Positions 21,183-33,815 of a stretch of 64,000 bases of DNA are shown here, in pieces. A program made the translations under genes and the position numbers. Position 1 is the first letter of the stretch. Each line of letters starts with the position of its first letter. Where the stretch lies: NCBI GenBank assembly GCA_963576475.1, contig OY754978.1, forward strand, positions 14,700,218-14,764,217, in the 5' to 3' direction. Below the pieces are notes generated by a model. The model made no database searches and was not told where the DNA came from. It saw only the letters and a list, made by a program, of their open reading frames with translations. This DNA is from Molanna angustata. Its lineage: Eukaryota > Arthropoda > Insecta > Trichoptera > Molannidae.

Positions 21183-22737
21183 TATAAAAGTGTTAAATAA
21201 ATTACAGAAAAAAAGATGAATTAAAGATAAATTTGTTCGCAATGGTGATAAATAGAAAATATTACTAAAATTACAACCAATTTTAATTATTTACTAATCA
21301 TCCTTTTTTTATTTTAATGAATTAAAAAAAACAATATATAGTATGTTAAACAATAAGAATACATAATATATGTCTAGTACCTATACATATTGTTTTTAAT
21401 ATACTTATTGTTTCTTGTAGTATAGATACAAAAATTTTGGAAATCGATGATCACAGTTATAGTTCTACAAAACATAACACTTTTTTCTCTCACTAAAATC
21501 AGCATAAAAAAGAGATAAAATGTATAAATTGAGAAAAAAGATTATGATTGAATATTCCAAATTATCCGATAAACTTAAATACCAGATTTATTGCTTTCAG
21601 TTGAAAATATTTTAATACAATCAAGTGTTTAGGAATAAAAAAAGAAATAATAAAAACAAAAACACTTTTTTTATTGATACTTATTTATTATTCCAATTTC
21701 ATTTGAACACATAATACACATTCACAGTAAAAAAGATTGTAAATTTACAAAGTTGTGAAAATTCTACATTTATTTCGAATCAACTTGCAAGCTAATTAAA
21801 TCATAGTAACTAGATATAAAATGTACACATCAATAAGTTTCATAATAAATGCAAAAATAGCGTCAGACTCAAGAGATTTTATGAATTGCTATAAATGTTT
21901 GGAAAAGACATATTTTTTTTTTATACATTATATATAGGTACATATTTGCCAACCTTTATATAAATATTAAAATTGTATACATAGTTTATGATTCTTACCA
22001 AAAAATAAATTGTTCATTATTCTAATCCAAATAAATTAATGAACATTGGAGCACATTTTTTGTACTGATCACAATTGATCGAAAATAATTTTCCTATACA
22101 TAATTATGATTAATTCAAGTAACCCTAACAATTTTTTCTTACAGCTAACCCAAACATTACATTTGAATCAAAAAAAGTTTGTATATTATTTCAAATCATA
22201 GATGAAAGCACCACAGAACAAAGGTAGCGTTACCAAAGATAGTGTATATCCACTTTCAAATATTAAAGCAAATTTTCACAGAGCATATATCAATGGCATG
22301 TGCACAGAAGTAGTAAGTTTTACAGTGGAACATTTTTAAAATTTCATATTTAATTAGTGCTTTACTTTTTTTTATTTACCACATATTGTCAATAAGTAAT
22401 GTCTTTATCGTTTATCATACACATACCATAATTGTTCACAATAAACTATGAAAAAATACAAATATTTTTATGTACTTATCTCGATTTGACAAAAAATGTA
22501 CTTACCACTTCTGTGCACGATACAATCGATATACAAACAAGATTTTGATGGGAAAAATGTATTTAACATAATATAAAGATACTGTATGCACACATCTGAA
22601 ATCATTAATGAATATTTCTGCTGAAGAAATGAACATTCGATAAAATTAATTATTTACTTACATTACATTCGAGAAAAATTTGAGGCTTTTTGTGAATAAA
22701 TGTTTTATTTTATTCATTTATTTGAAACACTTCCGTA

Positions 22738-22802
22738 CACCCTGTGCAAGCGGAGAGTTTATCACCACATCATCCAACTAAACAAGAGTCTCCAGACCAG
22801 TT
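22738..22802 (-). mobile_element. SINE-2 fragment
   Basis: CACCCTGTGCAAGCGGAGAG then CCAACTAAACAAGAGTCTCC matches the reversed SINE-2 end, diverged. Confidence 0.4.
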
Positions 22803-24102
22803 TAGTGGAAATTAAAACAAGAATTACATGAAGAAAGGTAGAATTATGAATGCTGAACAATTTTTAACCGTTGGATTTTAAAACTTAAAACTAATATTAA
22901 AATCATATTTTTGGTTACAATATTCCAAGCCTGAAATATAATATGTATTTATTTACATTTTTTTCAGTGTCAGGTGGTATATTCAATTATAAAAATGAAC
23001 TAAACATACACCCATTAATAATTTTCAAACTTGTGATGTCACACATCCAGTCTAAAATCACAGAAAATACACTGACATCTTCGGGAATCAAACCGGAGTG
23101 CTAGTTTGGGTAACTGATATGTAAACTAACCTACAAAATAATAATATATGAGGTAGCTCTGGACAATTTTTAGTTTGAGAACTTTTAATAAAGTCTAATA
23201 TTGTAAGTGAATAACGCACTCACTTTTTAATAATAATAACTCAATATATTTACATACATTCTTGCGCCATCTTATGACTGCGTATGTTTTTATTTTTCAG
23301 TGCATCATCCAAAACTTTTACAGTAAATAAAAAAATACAAGAAACACAAATGTCACCCATTTATCAGATGTTATATAAGTTCTTAATTTCTTTGTATCAA
23401 AATCGTTTCAACTTATTTCAAATAGGTTAGGAATAAAAAAAAATAGAACGCACGTTCAAGTTGTATCGCACTGTTTTCAATTATATTTTATACACATAAA
23501 TTCACTTTTGTGACAACATTGTAATGTGTAAATTCGACATATTTACAGTTTTCACAGCAATATACACATTATAATATTCTTTACACATGTTTCATAGAAT
23601 TTTATATTTTTTGTCATATCTATCACTAACATCATGTCAAAACTGACAAATTGGCAGCTCAAATCCAATATCATACATCTTTTTAGTAGGTATATTCTTG
23701 AAAATAAATTTTTTATGTAATCAAAATACCAATATAGAGACAAAAATGTACAACCATATCTCACAAATTACTATCAACACCTATTGTTCGATATTATAAT
23801 TATTTTACTTGACAAAATAAACTAAAATGTAAATACATAAAGTACTTAAACACTACATTCGATTTTTTTTTAAATTGTGAGATTTTGAAAAGTGTGCAAA
23901 AAATTAAGACATCCAAAATACTAATAAAACACTTGTCTTCATGAACCCTCAAAACTTAGCACAAATTAATGTTAACCTAATATTGCTTATATAGAGGTTG
24001 GCAACTGAAAAAAATAATCTTTGGATATAATATAATAATACATGCTTCAACAAAATGTGCAAAAATTAATAATGAAATGTGGATAATTATAATTTCTTTA
24101 TA

Positions 24103-27100
24103 CTAAATTTCAAACTTATTCTTTATTTGATCTATTTCATTATCTGTGCAGATTCCCGTATCTCGGCAATGTTGCAGTATGTGATGAACCGCTGAAATAT
24201 ACGACAATTACATTAGAGAAATTTGGATATCATTAATGATAGATTGAACAAAATTTATACACTATATTTTATTGGCGAATTTCAAGGCAAAATGATATGT
24301 CATCAGTTACAAAGTATTCATTACTGATATAATTTACATTATCTGTGGATATTGTCTTTCAGAGTTGATCCCACTAAAATTATAATTGATATAACATTGT
24401 GGAAAGTATAAAAAAATAAAACTAGGTTTTGGTGATCACAGCACCAAGTATGTGAAACAAGTTAAGTAATGTCAACTCAACATATAAATCAAATGTCTTT
24501 CGACAAAAAAAAATATAGCAAATATTTATTACGTTATTAAAAAATGTTGATAACATACCTTTTTTATCATTGCTGGATAAAAACATTGCTAGTGCACTGA
24601 ATCTCTTCACTTGAGACAAATATTCCAAATACTTGAGCGGTAAAATGTTGTCTTTTTCAACAAAATCATCTCCCTTACATAAAACATCTAATATCTCAGA
24701 TAATGTATCACTTTCCAGGAAATTCTGGAATATGGAAGGCAGTTCGGATGGAGGTATACTCTAAAACAAAAAAATGTTAAAGAATTAGTATTTTATTTTA
24801 CAACGACTTGATAATTTGATTACAATTCAACTTATTACAATTAGTCTTTACAGAAAAAATATTACAAGCTATAATTTTTTCAGGCATACTTGTCACAATA
24901 AGGTATTTTATTTTTGTGTAGCTTCTCAGGCAACTAATAGGTAATGTCAAATAATTATTTGACACCCACCCAATAACAAGTTGACACATTCTGGAGACTT
25001 ATGATATTTATCGTCTCACAGATCCAGACTGAAAACACAATTTTTAAAAACTGTGTCTCCACCGGGAATCGAACCCGGGACCCTTGGATCAGCAGTCAGA
25101 TACCTAAACAACTGAGCCACGAAGGTCGACAGGTATTTCTATAAAACAGGTGTAGGAAAATAAAAAACAATATTGGATATTTCTGCCCCGTTGTAAGAAT
25201 AAGCGAGAAACAATAAAGTATATATGGAAGAAAGAGATGTCAGACCTATGGGAAGATGGCGACCAAGGTTAGAGGTTAATGGAGACTGAAATTAAAAAAA
25301 GTCAAGGCACGATATTGGCTGAAACATCATTGCAAGAAATAAAGTTTAAATAAAAGAGGTATTCAGTTCACAGCTTACTTTTAAATATTTGCTCCGTTCG
25401 CGGTCTCTTCCTCTCAACAATCTCCATTGAAAAACAAATTGCACAGACGACTTTGGCACTTGAAATTCTGTCAATTCATTTTTACATAAATCACCTAAAT
25501 CAACAGACACATCATTCTTCTTGTCATTGGTCTTGATATCCATATTTTGTAATTTGTTTTCGCACAATTTTTGATTTTCAGATTCTACAATAATACTATT
25601 TTTATCAACTACAGGGTGGATTTTAATGTCACCATTACTAGTGATATTTTTTACATTAGAGTTCTCGATCAAACTATGACTTTGTGTGCAGCCCAATGAG
25701 ACTTCGGTAATAGGAACTCGAACAAGAGGTGTCTGAAACAAAATATATTGCATACATTAATAAACACATACAAAAAAAAGATATCTCTCGCTTAATATAT
25801 TTTACTAGTTGCATGCAACAAATGAGATCCAACTGTCGAAGGCAATAGTATGCATAGTTGAAGAATATGAATCAATCTATAAACTCATAAATCCAAATTA
25901 TTGAATATTTTAAGATATTTTGTTTCATATACAAAACATGTATGTTAGAACAGGATAGTGTGGAGTTCAGTCCTTTTTCCCTACCCTGAATATGTAAACA
26001 GCTTGATGGTAGGTATGTATGAAGATTAAGTATCAAACTATTAAGAGTCCCCATAGACATTGTGTATTCTGTCACACAAATTGTATGAAATCAATGATGT
26101 TGTCACTAAATTATTTTTTTACAATAAATGAAAAAAAAAGTTTGTAATGTATTACTATAATGTAAATGTTTTATATAGAAAATTTTATTATCTAGTTCTA
26201 GTCTGAATTGAATTTTTGGAAATATAACTAGTTTGTCAGCCTTTGTGGCTCAGTTGGTTAGGTATCTGAATGTTGATCCAAAGGTCCCGGGTTCGATTCC
26301 CGGTGGAGACACAGTTTTTAATTGTGTTTTCGATCTAGATCTGTGAGACGATTAATATCTCAAGTCTCCAGAATGCGGCAACTTGTTATTGGGTGTGTGT
26401 TAAATTAAAATTTGACATAGTACCTGTTAGTTGCCCGAGAAGTAAAATAAAAAAAAATAAACACCTAAATTTGACATAATATTATGTTTTTTAACATATA
26501 TATTATGTTTTTTTTTGTTTGTGTTGTTCAGTGTTCTGTTGGTGTCTCTGTATATTAAATAAATAAATAAATAAAAAAATTGAAGAACCCTGGAACATTT
26601 TCGTAAACAATGGTTTGAGGTATTGTATTTTTATATATTTATACAAATTTTCAGCATTCTAACTTTTATGGTTTTTAAGATATGTGGAAATATAAAGTAA
26701 AAATTTAAATTCTGACTATAATAGATTTGTAGGACTAAAATTTTCTGTAACTTCTGAAAATTTGGGCTCTGTGCATCAAGGGGATCAAAAGTTATAGGGG
26801 GACACACAGTTGGTGTTTTACAAAAAAAAAAATGATAAAGCATTACAGAGGGCTGACTTTGCATAAACACCAGAGGAGAAGAAAGGAGTACTATTTTATC
26901 TGTGGTTTGAGCTCGTTAACAACAATGTATGTATGATTTTGGTATTTTGTAAGTAAATTTTCTTTTGTTGTCTTAACCCCATAAAAAAACTAGGGGTTAA
27001 AATTTATTTATTTATTTGTAGAATAAGAGTTCAGATGATGAAAAAAACACTAAATTTACTTTTGATCTTAAATGAGGAGGCTTATATATCGGCTGCACTG

Positions 27101-30100
27101 TTCCTGGAGCGGTTGAATGAATCGCCTCCGTTTGCTTTATTTCTATCGTCGGTGTTTTTGGTTCTTTCTTTTCATCTGTAGGATCAATTCCATTCTGGGT
27201 AAGAAAAGAATCTGGAGCGCAATCAGCTGTAGGCGTAGTTGCTGGTGAAGACTTGAATTTGGGCTAAAATAATAATAAATTAAGTCAGATTAGTAAAAGA
27301 TTTAATAATCTACTTTTTCTGCTGCCAATATGACAAAGCGACATCCCTATTATATATGAGACCAATTGCATACCCTGAACTGGGTTCGATTCCCAGAGCA
27401 GACAGTTTTTCACTGGTTTCTCTCACACACACACACACTGTGGACACATGGTGAAAGACAATTAAAAATAAATTAAGTGGAATTGAAAAATATTTAATTT
27501 TTTCATAAATAAACTTAGAAAATGATCTTTTTAATATCAAATAGAAATAAAAAAAACAAGCGCATTTTTATATCTATTTTATAATAAAATATTCTATATC
27601 GATTTAAATTGTCCAAGGGCTGATAATTGACAAAATAAATTTTATGCCATTACAGATCAAGATTAAAGTATATTATTTGTATTTTTTTTTATTAATTTTT
27701 ATTTCCATAACACAACTTTATACACTATGTCCTATTCTCATTCGTCTAAATTTACTGTCTGAATTTGTACATGAGAAATATCAAAAAGTTGACTGCATTT
27801 ATACGGGACTCATTACGTCACACCGCGCGGATAAAATTCTTTTATCCACGGTAGCCCGTTGATTTAGACGTTTTTATACTCTGAAAGAATCAGAATAGGG
27901 CATAATATAACTTATTATTACAATGGAATTTATTACCTCACTTGGAGAGGTAATAAATTACGGTTCTAAGGTAATATTAACAATAAATTATTTCATACAT
28001 TCTTTCTGTTTAACAATATTACTGATTACAACACAAATTTACAGTATATATTTTTTACTTTAACAATATTTTTGCAATATCTCATCAAATAAAATAAAAT
28101 ATTGTGCTTGATGAGGGAAAAATATATTTTTAATAGATTTCAAGGTTAAAAAGTTTTGGTGTAAGTGTATTTTACGGGGGTGAGAATGTGTATGCATGTG
28201 TAAGAGTGCGACGTAGGAAAAAATAGAATGTATTAAGTAAAAATTAATTAGTAAAAATGGATTTCAAGGTTAAAGAGTTTTGGTGTAATTTTATTTTACG
28301 AGGGTGAGAATGTGTATGCATGTGTAAGAGTGCGACGTGGGAAAAAATAGAATGTATTAAGTAAAAATTAATTAGTAAAAATGGATTTCAAGGTTAAAGA
28401 GTTTTGGTGTATTTTTATTTTACGGGGGTGAGAATGTGTATGCATGTGTAAGAGGGCGATGTGGGAAAAAAAAATGTATATGTAAAAATGAATTTACCCC
28501 TTTGGTGCCCATACGCTGCGTGAGTGCTTCGAGCTTCACCTTGGCAGCTTGATTGGCCGGTTCCAACTTGAGTATCTTATGAAGGTCCTGAGCAGCACTT
28601 CGAAGGGAGCCCAGAGCCTCACGGGCGCAACTTCTTCTCTGCAAAGCTTTCACATAGTTGGGATCCAATGAGAGAGCTTTTGTACAATCTGCTTCCGCTG
28701 CATGCAAACTGCAATGTCAGTGACAATTTTCTTGCTCAATAAACAACTTCAAAAAATAAAAAAATAGATATTTTCACAAAAAATATAAATATCTAATTAA
28801 ATCCGATAGAAATTTAATTAGGTACTAAGCTACTTTATACATTAAGCTACACAAAATTTAAAATATATTTCAAGACTTTTTGCAACATAAGTATGTTTTT
28901 CGAATTATAGTTTTGAAGTGGTGGATAGGTTTACCTATCTTGGCTCACTCATAACCAACAACAATGGTAGGGAATGAAATAAAAAGAAGAATAACAGCAG
29001 CAAACAAATGTTACTTTGTGCTGCAAAACCAATTAAAGTCCGGTATAGTATCAAAGAGAACAAAAGTCCAACTGTACAAGACTCTCATATGACCAGTCTT
29101 AACATATGCTACTGAAACATGGACCCTAACAAAGGCCGATGATATTAAGGATAAACAACTTTGAAAGGAAGATATTGAGATGCATTTATGGCCCCGTATG
29201 CGAAAATGAAGCCTGGCGTATCAGGTACAACCATGAACTGTACCAGTTGTACTCAGATGTACATGTCAGCCAGTACATCAAAATATGCCGGCTCCGATGG
29301 CTGGGTCACGTAATGAGAATGGACGAAACTTGTCCACTAAAAAGGATATCTGCTACAAGATCAATGGGCGTCGAAGAAGCGTCGGTAGGCCAAAGCTGAG
29401 ATGGTTAGATGGAGCAGAGAGGGACTTGCAGACGATGGGCATTGTGAATTGGCGGCAGTAAGCGATGGTCAGGGAGGGGTGGAGAGAGATTCTGGAGGAG
29501 GCCAGGACCCACGATGGGTTATAGTGCCACTGATTGATTGATGTTATTTGACTGAAACATTTTAGATAGTATTGAAATTATTAATTTGATTTATTAGAGC
29601 CTTGATATTCCGAAAACCTAAAATTTATACCCTTTTCAGATGCATTTGAATAATAGAATGCAGATTTTTTGAAACTGAAAGTGTTTTAATAGCCTAACGA
29701 GTATTTAGCGACATAGACAAAACTATACCCCTTTTTTACTGACTGCGAGTTAAAGAGAAACAGCAGTTGTTTCAGGGTAGAGGGGTCACTCAGATTACAG
29801 AGTTGTTCAGATTAGCTGGGGTTCGGATTATCGAGGCTCTATTGCAGAATACAAACTTTTCTTTTTTCAAGTAGCACAAGCTCCTATTTGCATAAAAAAT
29901 CGCATCATCCTTGTATAGTTCAATAGCACGGTTGTAACAAGAAATGGCCTCATCCCAATTTTGTGAAGCAAAAAACTTATTTCCCTAAAAAATAAAAACA
30001 TTGATAAAACCATAACTTAAGATACGATTTAGGGAATGCATGAATATGTATAATACAAAAGAACTAACAATACAAGTATATGATACAGTAACATATTATA

Positions 30101-31226
30101 AAAAAAAACTAATTATAAGGGTATCAACTAAAATAATATTTGAATTATTAAATTAAGCAATTTAATTGCATACCCTTTCTTTTTCTTTCTGAGCTTCATC
30201 TTTAAGTTTCATCAACCTCTGTTCCACGCTCATTTTGCTGTCTAAAGAAGTTGGTCCAATTTCTTCTTCATCTATTTGTTCGCAAGCTTTATCCTAAAAC
30301 ATTACATTTCAATAACAGTTTTTATGATAGTAAAAAAGTGTACCAATGCTATTTAATTTTCTCTTTATATTTATTTGATCTCATAGTGTAGGTACATATA
30401 CCCACACACACACTTCACCTTCAATTTTTAGCCACATAGAATAAAATAATACTGTAAAACCACCCTGCTTATTTACCAGATTAAAAAATAATAACGAACA
30501 GTTAAGGTTTGTCACAAATAATTATTTTTCGTGTATTTTTAAACAAAATTGTAAAGATCTACATATAAAACTAACGGTATCAACAAAGATCTAATAGAAA
30601 ACTGATATTCAAATAGAACATAATCCCAAAATAACCTTCAATCATAACCTCAAATACATCACATGACATTACAGTAAAATTATATTACAAAATCAAAAAT
30701 AAACTATCGGCAGAGAGAGTTGAAATAAAAAATTACCACATCGAATTTGTCCCAGGCTGAATAATCAGAACCAGATATTCTTTTAAAAGTTTTGGGTAGT
30801 GGATTTATCACTGGTTTAGCCTTCTTCAATTTGCTTCTTACTGGTGGTAAGTCCTATACAAACAAAACGAATTTACTTTCGATTTATGCAAACTAACATA
30901 ACGCTCAATTATTATTCACTAAAATCAGGAAATGACACAAGGTTAGTTGCGAAACAATGAATGACGTTTGAATTTTGACATAAAACTAAAATAAAATTTA
31001 CCACTAGTGAAAAATAGAACTACTATAACAATATTTTTTTAATTAAAATTCGTCCCCATATAATTGTTATTCCAAAATTTATGATAACCTGTTCGAATGG
31101 TAAACCTGAGAGTTCAGCTTCTTTTTTCTTCATATCTGTCTCCCAATTTTTCATATCGCTCATAAAAGATTGAAGATCTTGAGCATTATCTCTAATTTGT
31201 TTTTGCACCAAAATTGATTTATCCAT
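24103..31226 (-). CDS. RPAP3: RPAP3 (Spaghetti) TPR co-chaperone, nine coding exons
   Basis: Coding exons on the minus strand: 31226-31089, 30853-30737, 30293-30174, 29984-29857, 28708-28498, 27263-27060, 25732-25379, 24760-24559, 24191-24103. All junctions are canonical, phases agree, and the total is 521 codons including TAG. The N terminus (IRDNAQDLQSFMSDMKNWE) is the RPAP3 signature. Residues about 126-238 form one TPR domain (GNKFFASQNWDEAISCYNRA, then YANRSLCYL, then ALSLDPNYVKALQRRS). A low-complexity linker follows, then the RPAP3_C domain from about residue 397 (SSVQFVFQWRLL) through LPSIFQNFLESDTLSEILDV to the end. Family role: the TPR binds HSP90/HSP70 tails and RPAP3_C binds RUVBL2 in the R2TP complex, which assembles RNA polymerase II and snoRNPs. 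One TPR domain, as in fly Spag, against two in human. No coding lesion was seen. Confidence 0.93.
24901..25130 (-). mobile_element. SINE-1, full-length copy
   Basis: On the minus strand: a tRNA-like head with A box (GTGGCTCAGTTG) and B box (GGTTCGATTCC), the body TTATTGGGTGGGTGTC, the end CCTGAGAAGCTACAC and a tail AAAATAAAATACC. AGGTATTT occurs at both ends (24901 and 25131) and may be the target duplication. It lies in the intron between RPAP3 exons 7 and 8. Confidence 0.85.
25804..26230 (+). repeat. Family H element, 5' part (interrupted copy)
   Basis: It begins ACTAGTTGCATGCAAC, then GAGATCCAACTGTCGA, and tracks the 40 kb units with more divergence. SINE-1 and a LINE tail interrupt it at 26231. 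The distal part resumes at 26577. It lies in an RPAP3 intron. Confidence 0.65.
26231..26462 (+). mobile_element. SINE-1, full-length copy
   Basis: The head GCCTTTGTGGCTCAGTTGG carries the A box, and CCCGGGTTCGATTCCCGG carries the B box with an intact T-stem. The body is GATCTGTGAGACGATTAATA, then TTGTTATTGGGTGTGTG, ending TAGTTGCCCGAGAAG and an A-rich tail. It is the best copy for defining the family. Confidence 0.9.
26463..26576 (+). mobile_element. LINE 3' end with (AAAT)n tail
   Basis: GTTGGTGTCTCTGTATATTA followed by AAATAAATAAATAAAT is a typical LINE 3' terminus. Only the last ~100 bp are here. Confidence 0.45.
26577..26835 (+). repeat. Family H element, distal part (interrupted copy)
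   Basis: GAAGAACCCTGGAACATTTT, then TTTTCAGCATTCTAACTTTT and GGGGATCAAAAGTTATAGGG align with the middle of family H units. It stops at the microsatellite region; the right subterminal repeat is lost. Confidence 0.6.
27318..27402 (+). mobile_element. tRNA-like sequence, probable SINE head
   Basis: CTGGGTTCGATTCCCAG gives a perfect T-stem with B box, and TCTGCT/AGCAGA could form an acceptor stem. The D and anticodon arms do not fold convincingly. It lies inside the intron between RPAP3 exons 5 and 6 and is not called as a functional tRNA. Confidence 0.4.
27727..27903. mobile_element. Short MITE with inverted ends
   Basis: ATGTCCTATTCTCATTC on the left mirrors GAATCAGAATAGGGCAT on the right, with CGTCTAAAT and ATTTAGACG further in. 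About 177 bp, no coding capacity. Confidence 0.55.
28137..28497. repeat. 124-bp tandem repeat, about 2.9 units
   Basis: The word ATTTCAAGGTTAAA starts at 28137, 28261 and 28385, an exact 124-bp spacing. Units share GTGTATGCATGTGTAAGAG. The last unit ends against the splice donor of RPAP3 exon 5 (exon edge 28498). Confidence 0.9.
28905..29535 (+). pseudogene. LINE 3' coding fragment (RTE-like), with TGAT repeat end
   Basis: Frames read DRFTYLGSLITNNN, TYATETWTL, FERKILRCIYGPVCENEAWR, then RLRWLGHVMRMDE and LDGAERDLQTMGI. This is the C-terminal order of RTE-like reverse transcriptases. It ends at TGATTGATTGATG (about 29533), a short-repeat end typical of that group. Several stops and a frameshift. 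It lies in the RPAP3 intron between exons 4 and 5. Confidence 0.75.
29590..29845. mobile_element. Pogo/Tigger-like MITE
   Basis: The left end TAGAGCCTTGATATTCCGAA mirrors the right end TTCGGATTATCGAGGCTCTA. Such TARAGCCTCGATAATCCGAA ends are common in pogo-group elements. It ends just before RPAP3 exon 4. A related fragment (TTGGATTAGCTGGGGTTAAG) lies at 18821-18840. Confidence 0.6.
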
Positions 31227-32164
31227 TTCAACAAAGAAATCTCAACTCGATGTTTATGAAAAGAAATATCTGGAAAACAATAACCAAATAAACGTCAAAA
31301 AGAAACAGTTTCACGTTGTCATTGTAACCAATGTTGCCATATTACTAAAAAACAACTAAAGATTAGTGACCAAAAGTACCTACTTTTTACTCAATAAGCG
31401 GGGAAAGTTACTATGTTTATTTTTTAAATAAATTAGAGAAAGAGCCTATTGTTACAAAAATTGTTAAACATATAAAAAAAGAAAGAGCGTGGAAAAACGA
31501 TATAAATACCGGCTAGACATTAAAATAATTAAATATCACGGGGGGGAAAGAATGCATTGCGAGTATGAAATAAAATGTTGATAAAATTTAATAAATAGAC
31601 ATACCGAATAATAAATAATTGCTTAAAAGGACAAATTAATAATTAGCCTCTGCTTCAGAGTGAGATACACATATTAACATTAATCGCTGCTGCTTCAAAG
31701 AATAATTTTATAAAAGCATAACTGGCTATAATAATGTATTTGAAAAAACAAATACATTCAAATATATTCATGGTAAAAATATTATATAGTTGGAAAGGTC
31801 TAACTAAACTGCTCTCCAACCAGGACTATTGATAAAGCACTTATACTATCATTTAATGACTTTCAAATCTCAAAAATTAAAAACTTTTATTCACCCCCGT
31901 AGACCTGTAAGAACTATAATCTTAAAATAAAAAGACTTATATCAACCTTTGCAACAAGGAAGGGCGTGGAAAACGAAATAAACACCAGCTAGACAATTGA
32001 ATATGACGGGAAGAAAAATGTGTCGCAAGTATGAAATGAAATAATTATAAAATTGCTAGATAGACAGACCAAATAAAATAATTATTGCTAAAAATCACAA
32101 AAAAAAACAAATACATAATTGAAAAGATCTCACCATTAAATCTGCTCTCTAACCAGCCCCCTAG
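31227..32164. other. RPAP3 upstream region and gene-free DNA
   Basis: The first few hundred bases should hold the RPAP3 promoter and 5' UTR; no clear core element was identified. The rest is AT-rich with weak internal similarity between about 31480-31640 and 31960-32100 (words like GCTAGACAATTGAATAT). Confidence 0.4.
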
Positions 32165-32306
32165 ACAACGTGTCATTTAGCTCAAGAAAATATAACTAAA
32201 TGTATGGAAGTGACAGTTGCTAGTCACGTGACTAGCAACTGTCACTTCCATACATTGAGTTATTAATTTTTTCTTGTTTCTTTTCTTGAGACAAATGACA
32301 CGTTGA
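32165..32306. mobile_element. Fold-back element with a perfect 54-bp central palindrome
   Basis: 32201-32254 is a perfect palindrome centred on TCACGTGA. Outer arms ACAACGTGTCATTT and AAATGACACGTTG continue the symmetry less perfectly, with CTCAAGAAAA/TTTTCTTGAG between. This is a fold-back/MITE-like structure with no coding capacity. Confidence 0.8.
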
Positions 32307-33490
32307 GCTAAATGAAATGCTGTGGATGGAACACTATCACTTAATTACGTTCAAATCTTAAAACCAAAAAGCCAATCTCGGACGAACTATAGCAATTGAT
32401 TAATAATAATTACTATTTTACCACGTCAGTTATATAATGCGTTGTGGTATAAAACGTGGTTTTTTATATTTTGTACGGAATACTATAAGAAATTGCGTGT
32501 TCTATTTACAGACACTTTAGTCAATGGGAACTCGCAACAAACATCTTTAAAGTTCAACAAATTGTAATTATTATATTACATAGTGTTTACATTGCGTGCC
32601 ATAAGAAAATAATATAAAAAAAATATTTATTTTCTAACGTAAACTATCGAATTAGGTATAACATTTTTAATTTTCAACCCAAAGCAATTATTTTTTGGAA
32701 AAAAAATTGAAGTAAAGCAATCAACCAAAACAGTCAGCAGTTATATCGAGATTTTGCAACCCTTTTTTTTCGTTTCTAGTTTAAAAAAAACACTGAGTTT
32801 CAACGCCTGAAAAAAACAGCTGGAAGTAATTTTATATTTACTCCTGAATAAGCAATACACATAACGATAAAATGTTGTTATTTTTTACATAAATTTCTAT
32901 ATCGGTAAAGGGTCAATATTATGTTAAAGATAAAACCATATATAAAACCAATATCACTATAGTACACAATTGGAGCAGGTAGAGAGAACCGAACATCACA
33001 TATTATCCTGGATAAAAATTATCGCTTTGTGTACATCCATACATTTTACCAAGCACGCTCTTCTGTTATAATACATACTTCCATATTTCGATAAATTGTT
33101 CGTTACATTAACTGTTTAGACCGAATATATAATATTATTGGTCAATCGGTTAATTTTTATATCGCTTTGTAGATAGATACCGACCAATAACAATAAATTG
33201 TAATTTTTCTTGTTCAATAAATAAGAATATTACTTCTACACCCTTCAGTTGCCTCCTTCCTCTCCTCATTCCTATGGTCAGCATTATTATTTTATTTCTT
33301 CTTTGTATTTGTTTTTTATAAGCACTAAATACTATTGTACTGAATTAACTTTTGCGATTTCACGGTGCTAGAGTAGGTTGGAAGAGTCGTCTTTGTGCAG
33401 TTGCTGTAGGTACATGTACATAAAGTATATAAATAAAATGTTTAAATACAGCTCATCAAATAGAGAGTAAGGCCCGAATACATAAAATAT
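32307..33490. other. Gene-free AT-rich DNA
   Basis: No genes, element ends or tandem arrays were recognised here. Confidence 0.4.
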
Positions 33491-33494
33491 GCAT

Positions 33495-33815
33495 AATAAC
33501 ATAATAATGACCTATGGAATTAAAGCAAGGGCAGACACGGTGAGAACAAAACAGCTACTCAGAATAACATAGATGAAAACGCTAAGACCTATCATGGGCA
33601 AAACCCTCAGAGACAGAATTCTCAATGAGGATATCCGCAGAACCTGCAATATGGAGAATATTGTAAGGTGGAACAGGCAGAGATGACGATACTGGAGAGA
33701 TCATGTAGAGAGGATGATTCCAGAAAGATTGCCAAAGAATGCAATGCGCGAGATACCAGAGCGACGCCGACCACCGGGAAGACCATCGAAGAGATGGAAG
33801 GAGAGCTGGATATCC
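33495..33815 (+). pseudogene. LINE C-terminal fragment
   Basis: The frame around 33560-33815 reads LRPIMGKTLRDRILNEDIRR, then MIPERLPKNAMREIPERRR and RPPGRPSKRWKESW. This is the RTE-like LINE C-terminal pattern, with stops. It meets an opposing LINE fragment at about 33815. Confidence 0.65.

Larger units (their letters stand above)
20613..24102. other. EXD2 upstream region and RPAP3 3' flank
   Basis: 20613 onward holds the EXD2 promoter region; no clear core elements were identified. The DNA up to 24102 lies downstream of the RPAP3 stop and probably includes its 3' UTR; several AATAAA-type signals occur on the minus strand. Open frames here are short and AT-rich and look random. SINE-2 remnants are listed separately. 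Confidence 0.4.

Noticed and set aside
26231..26310. tRNA gene suggested by perfect A and B boxes
   Set aside because: It continues into a repeated SINE body with an A-rich tail and occurs in many copies; it is a tRNA-derived SINE head.
27318..27402. tRNA gene with T-stem and acceptor-like pairing
   Set aside because: The D and anticodon arms do not fold; kept only as a tRNA-like SINE head.
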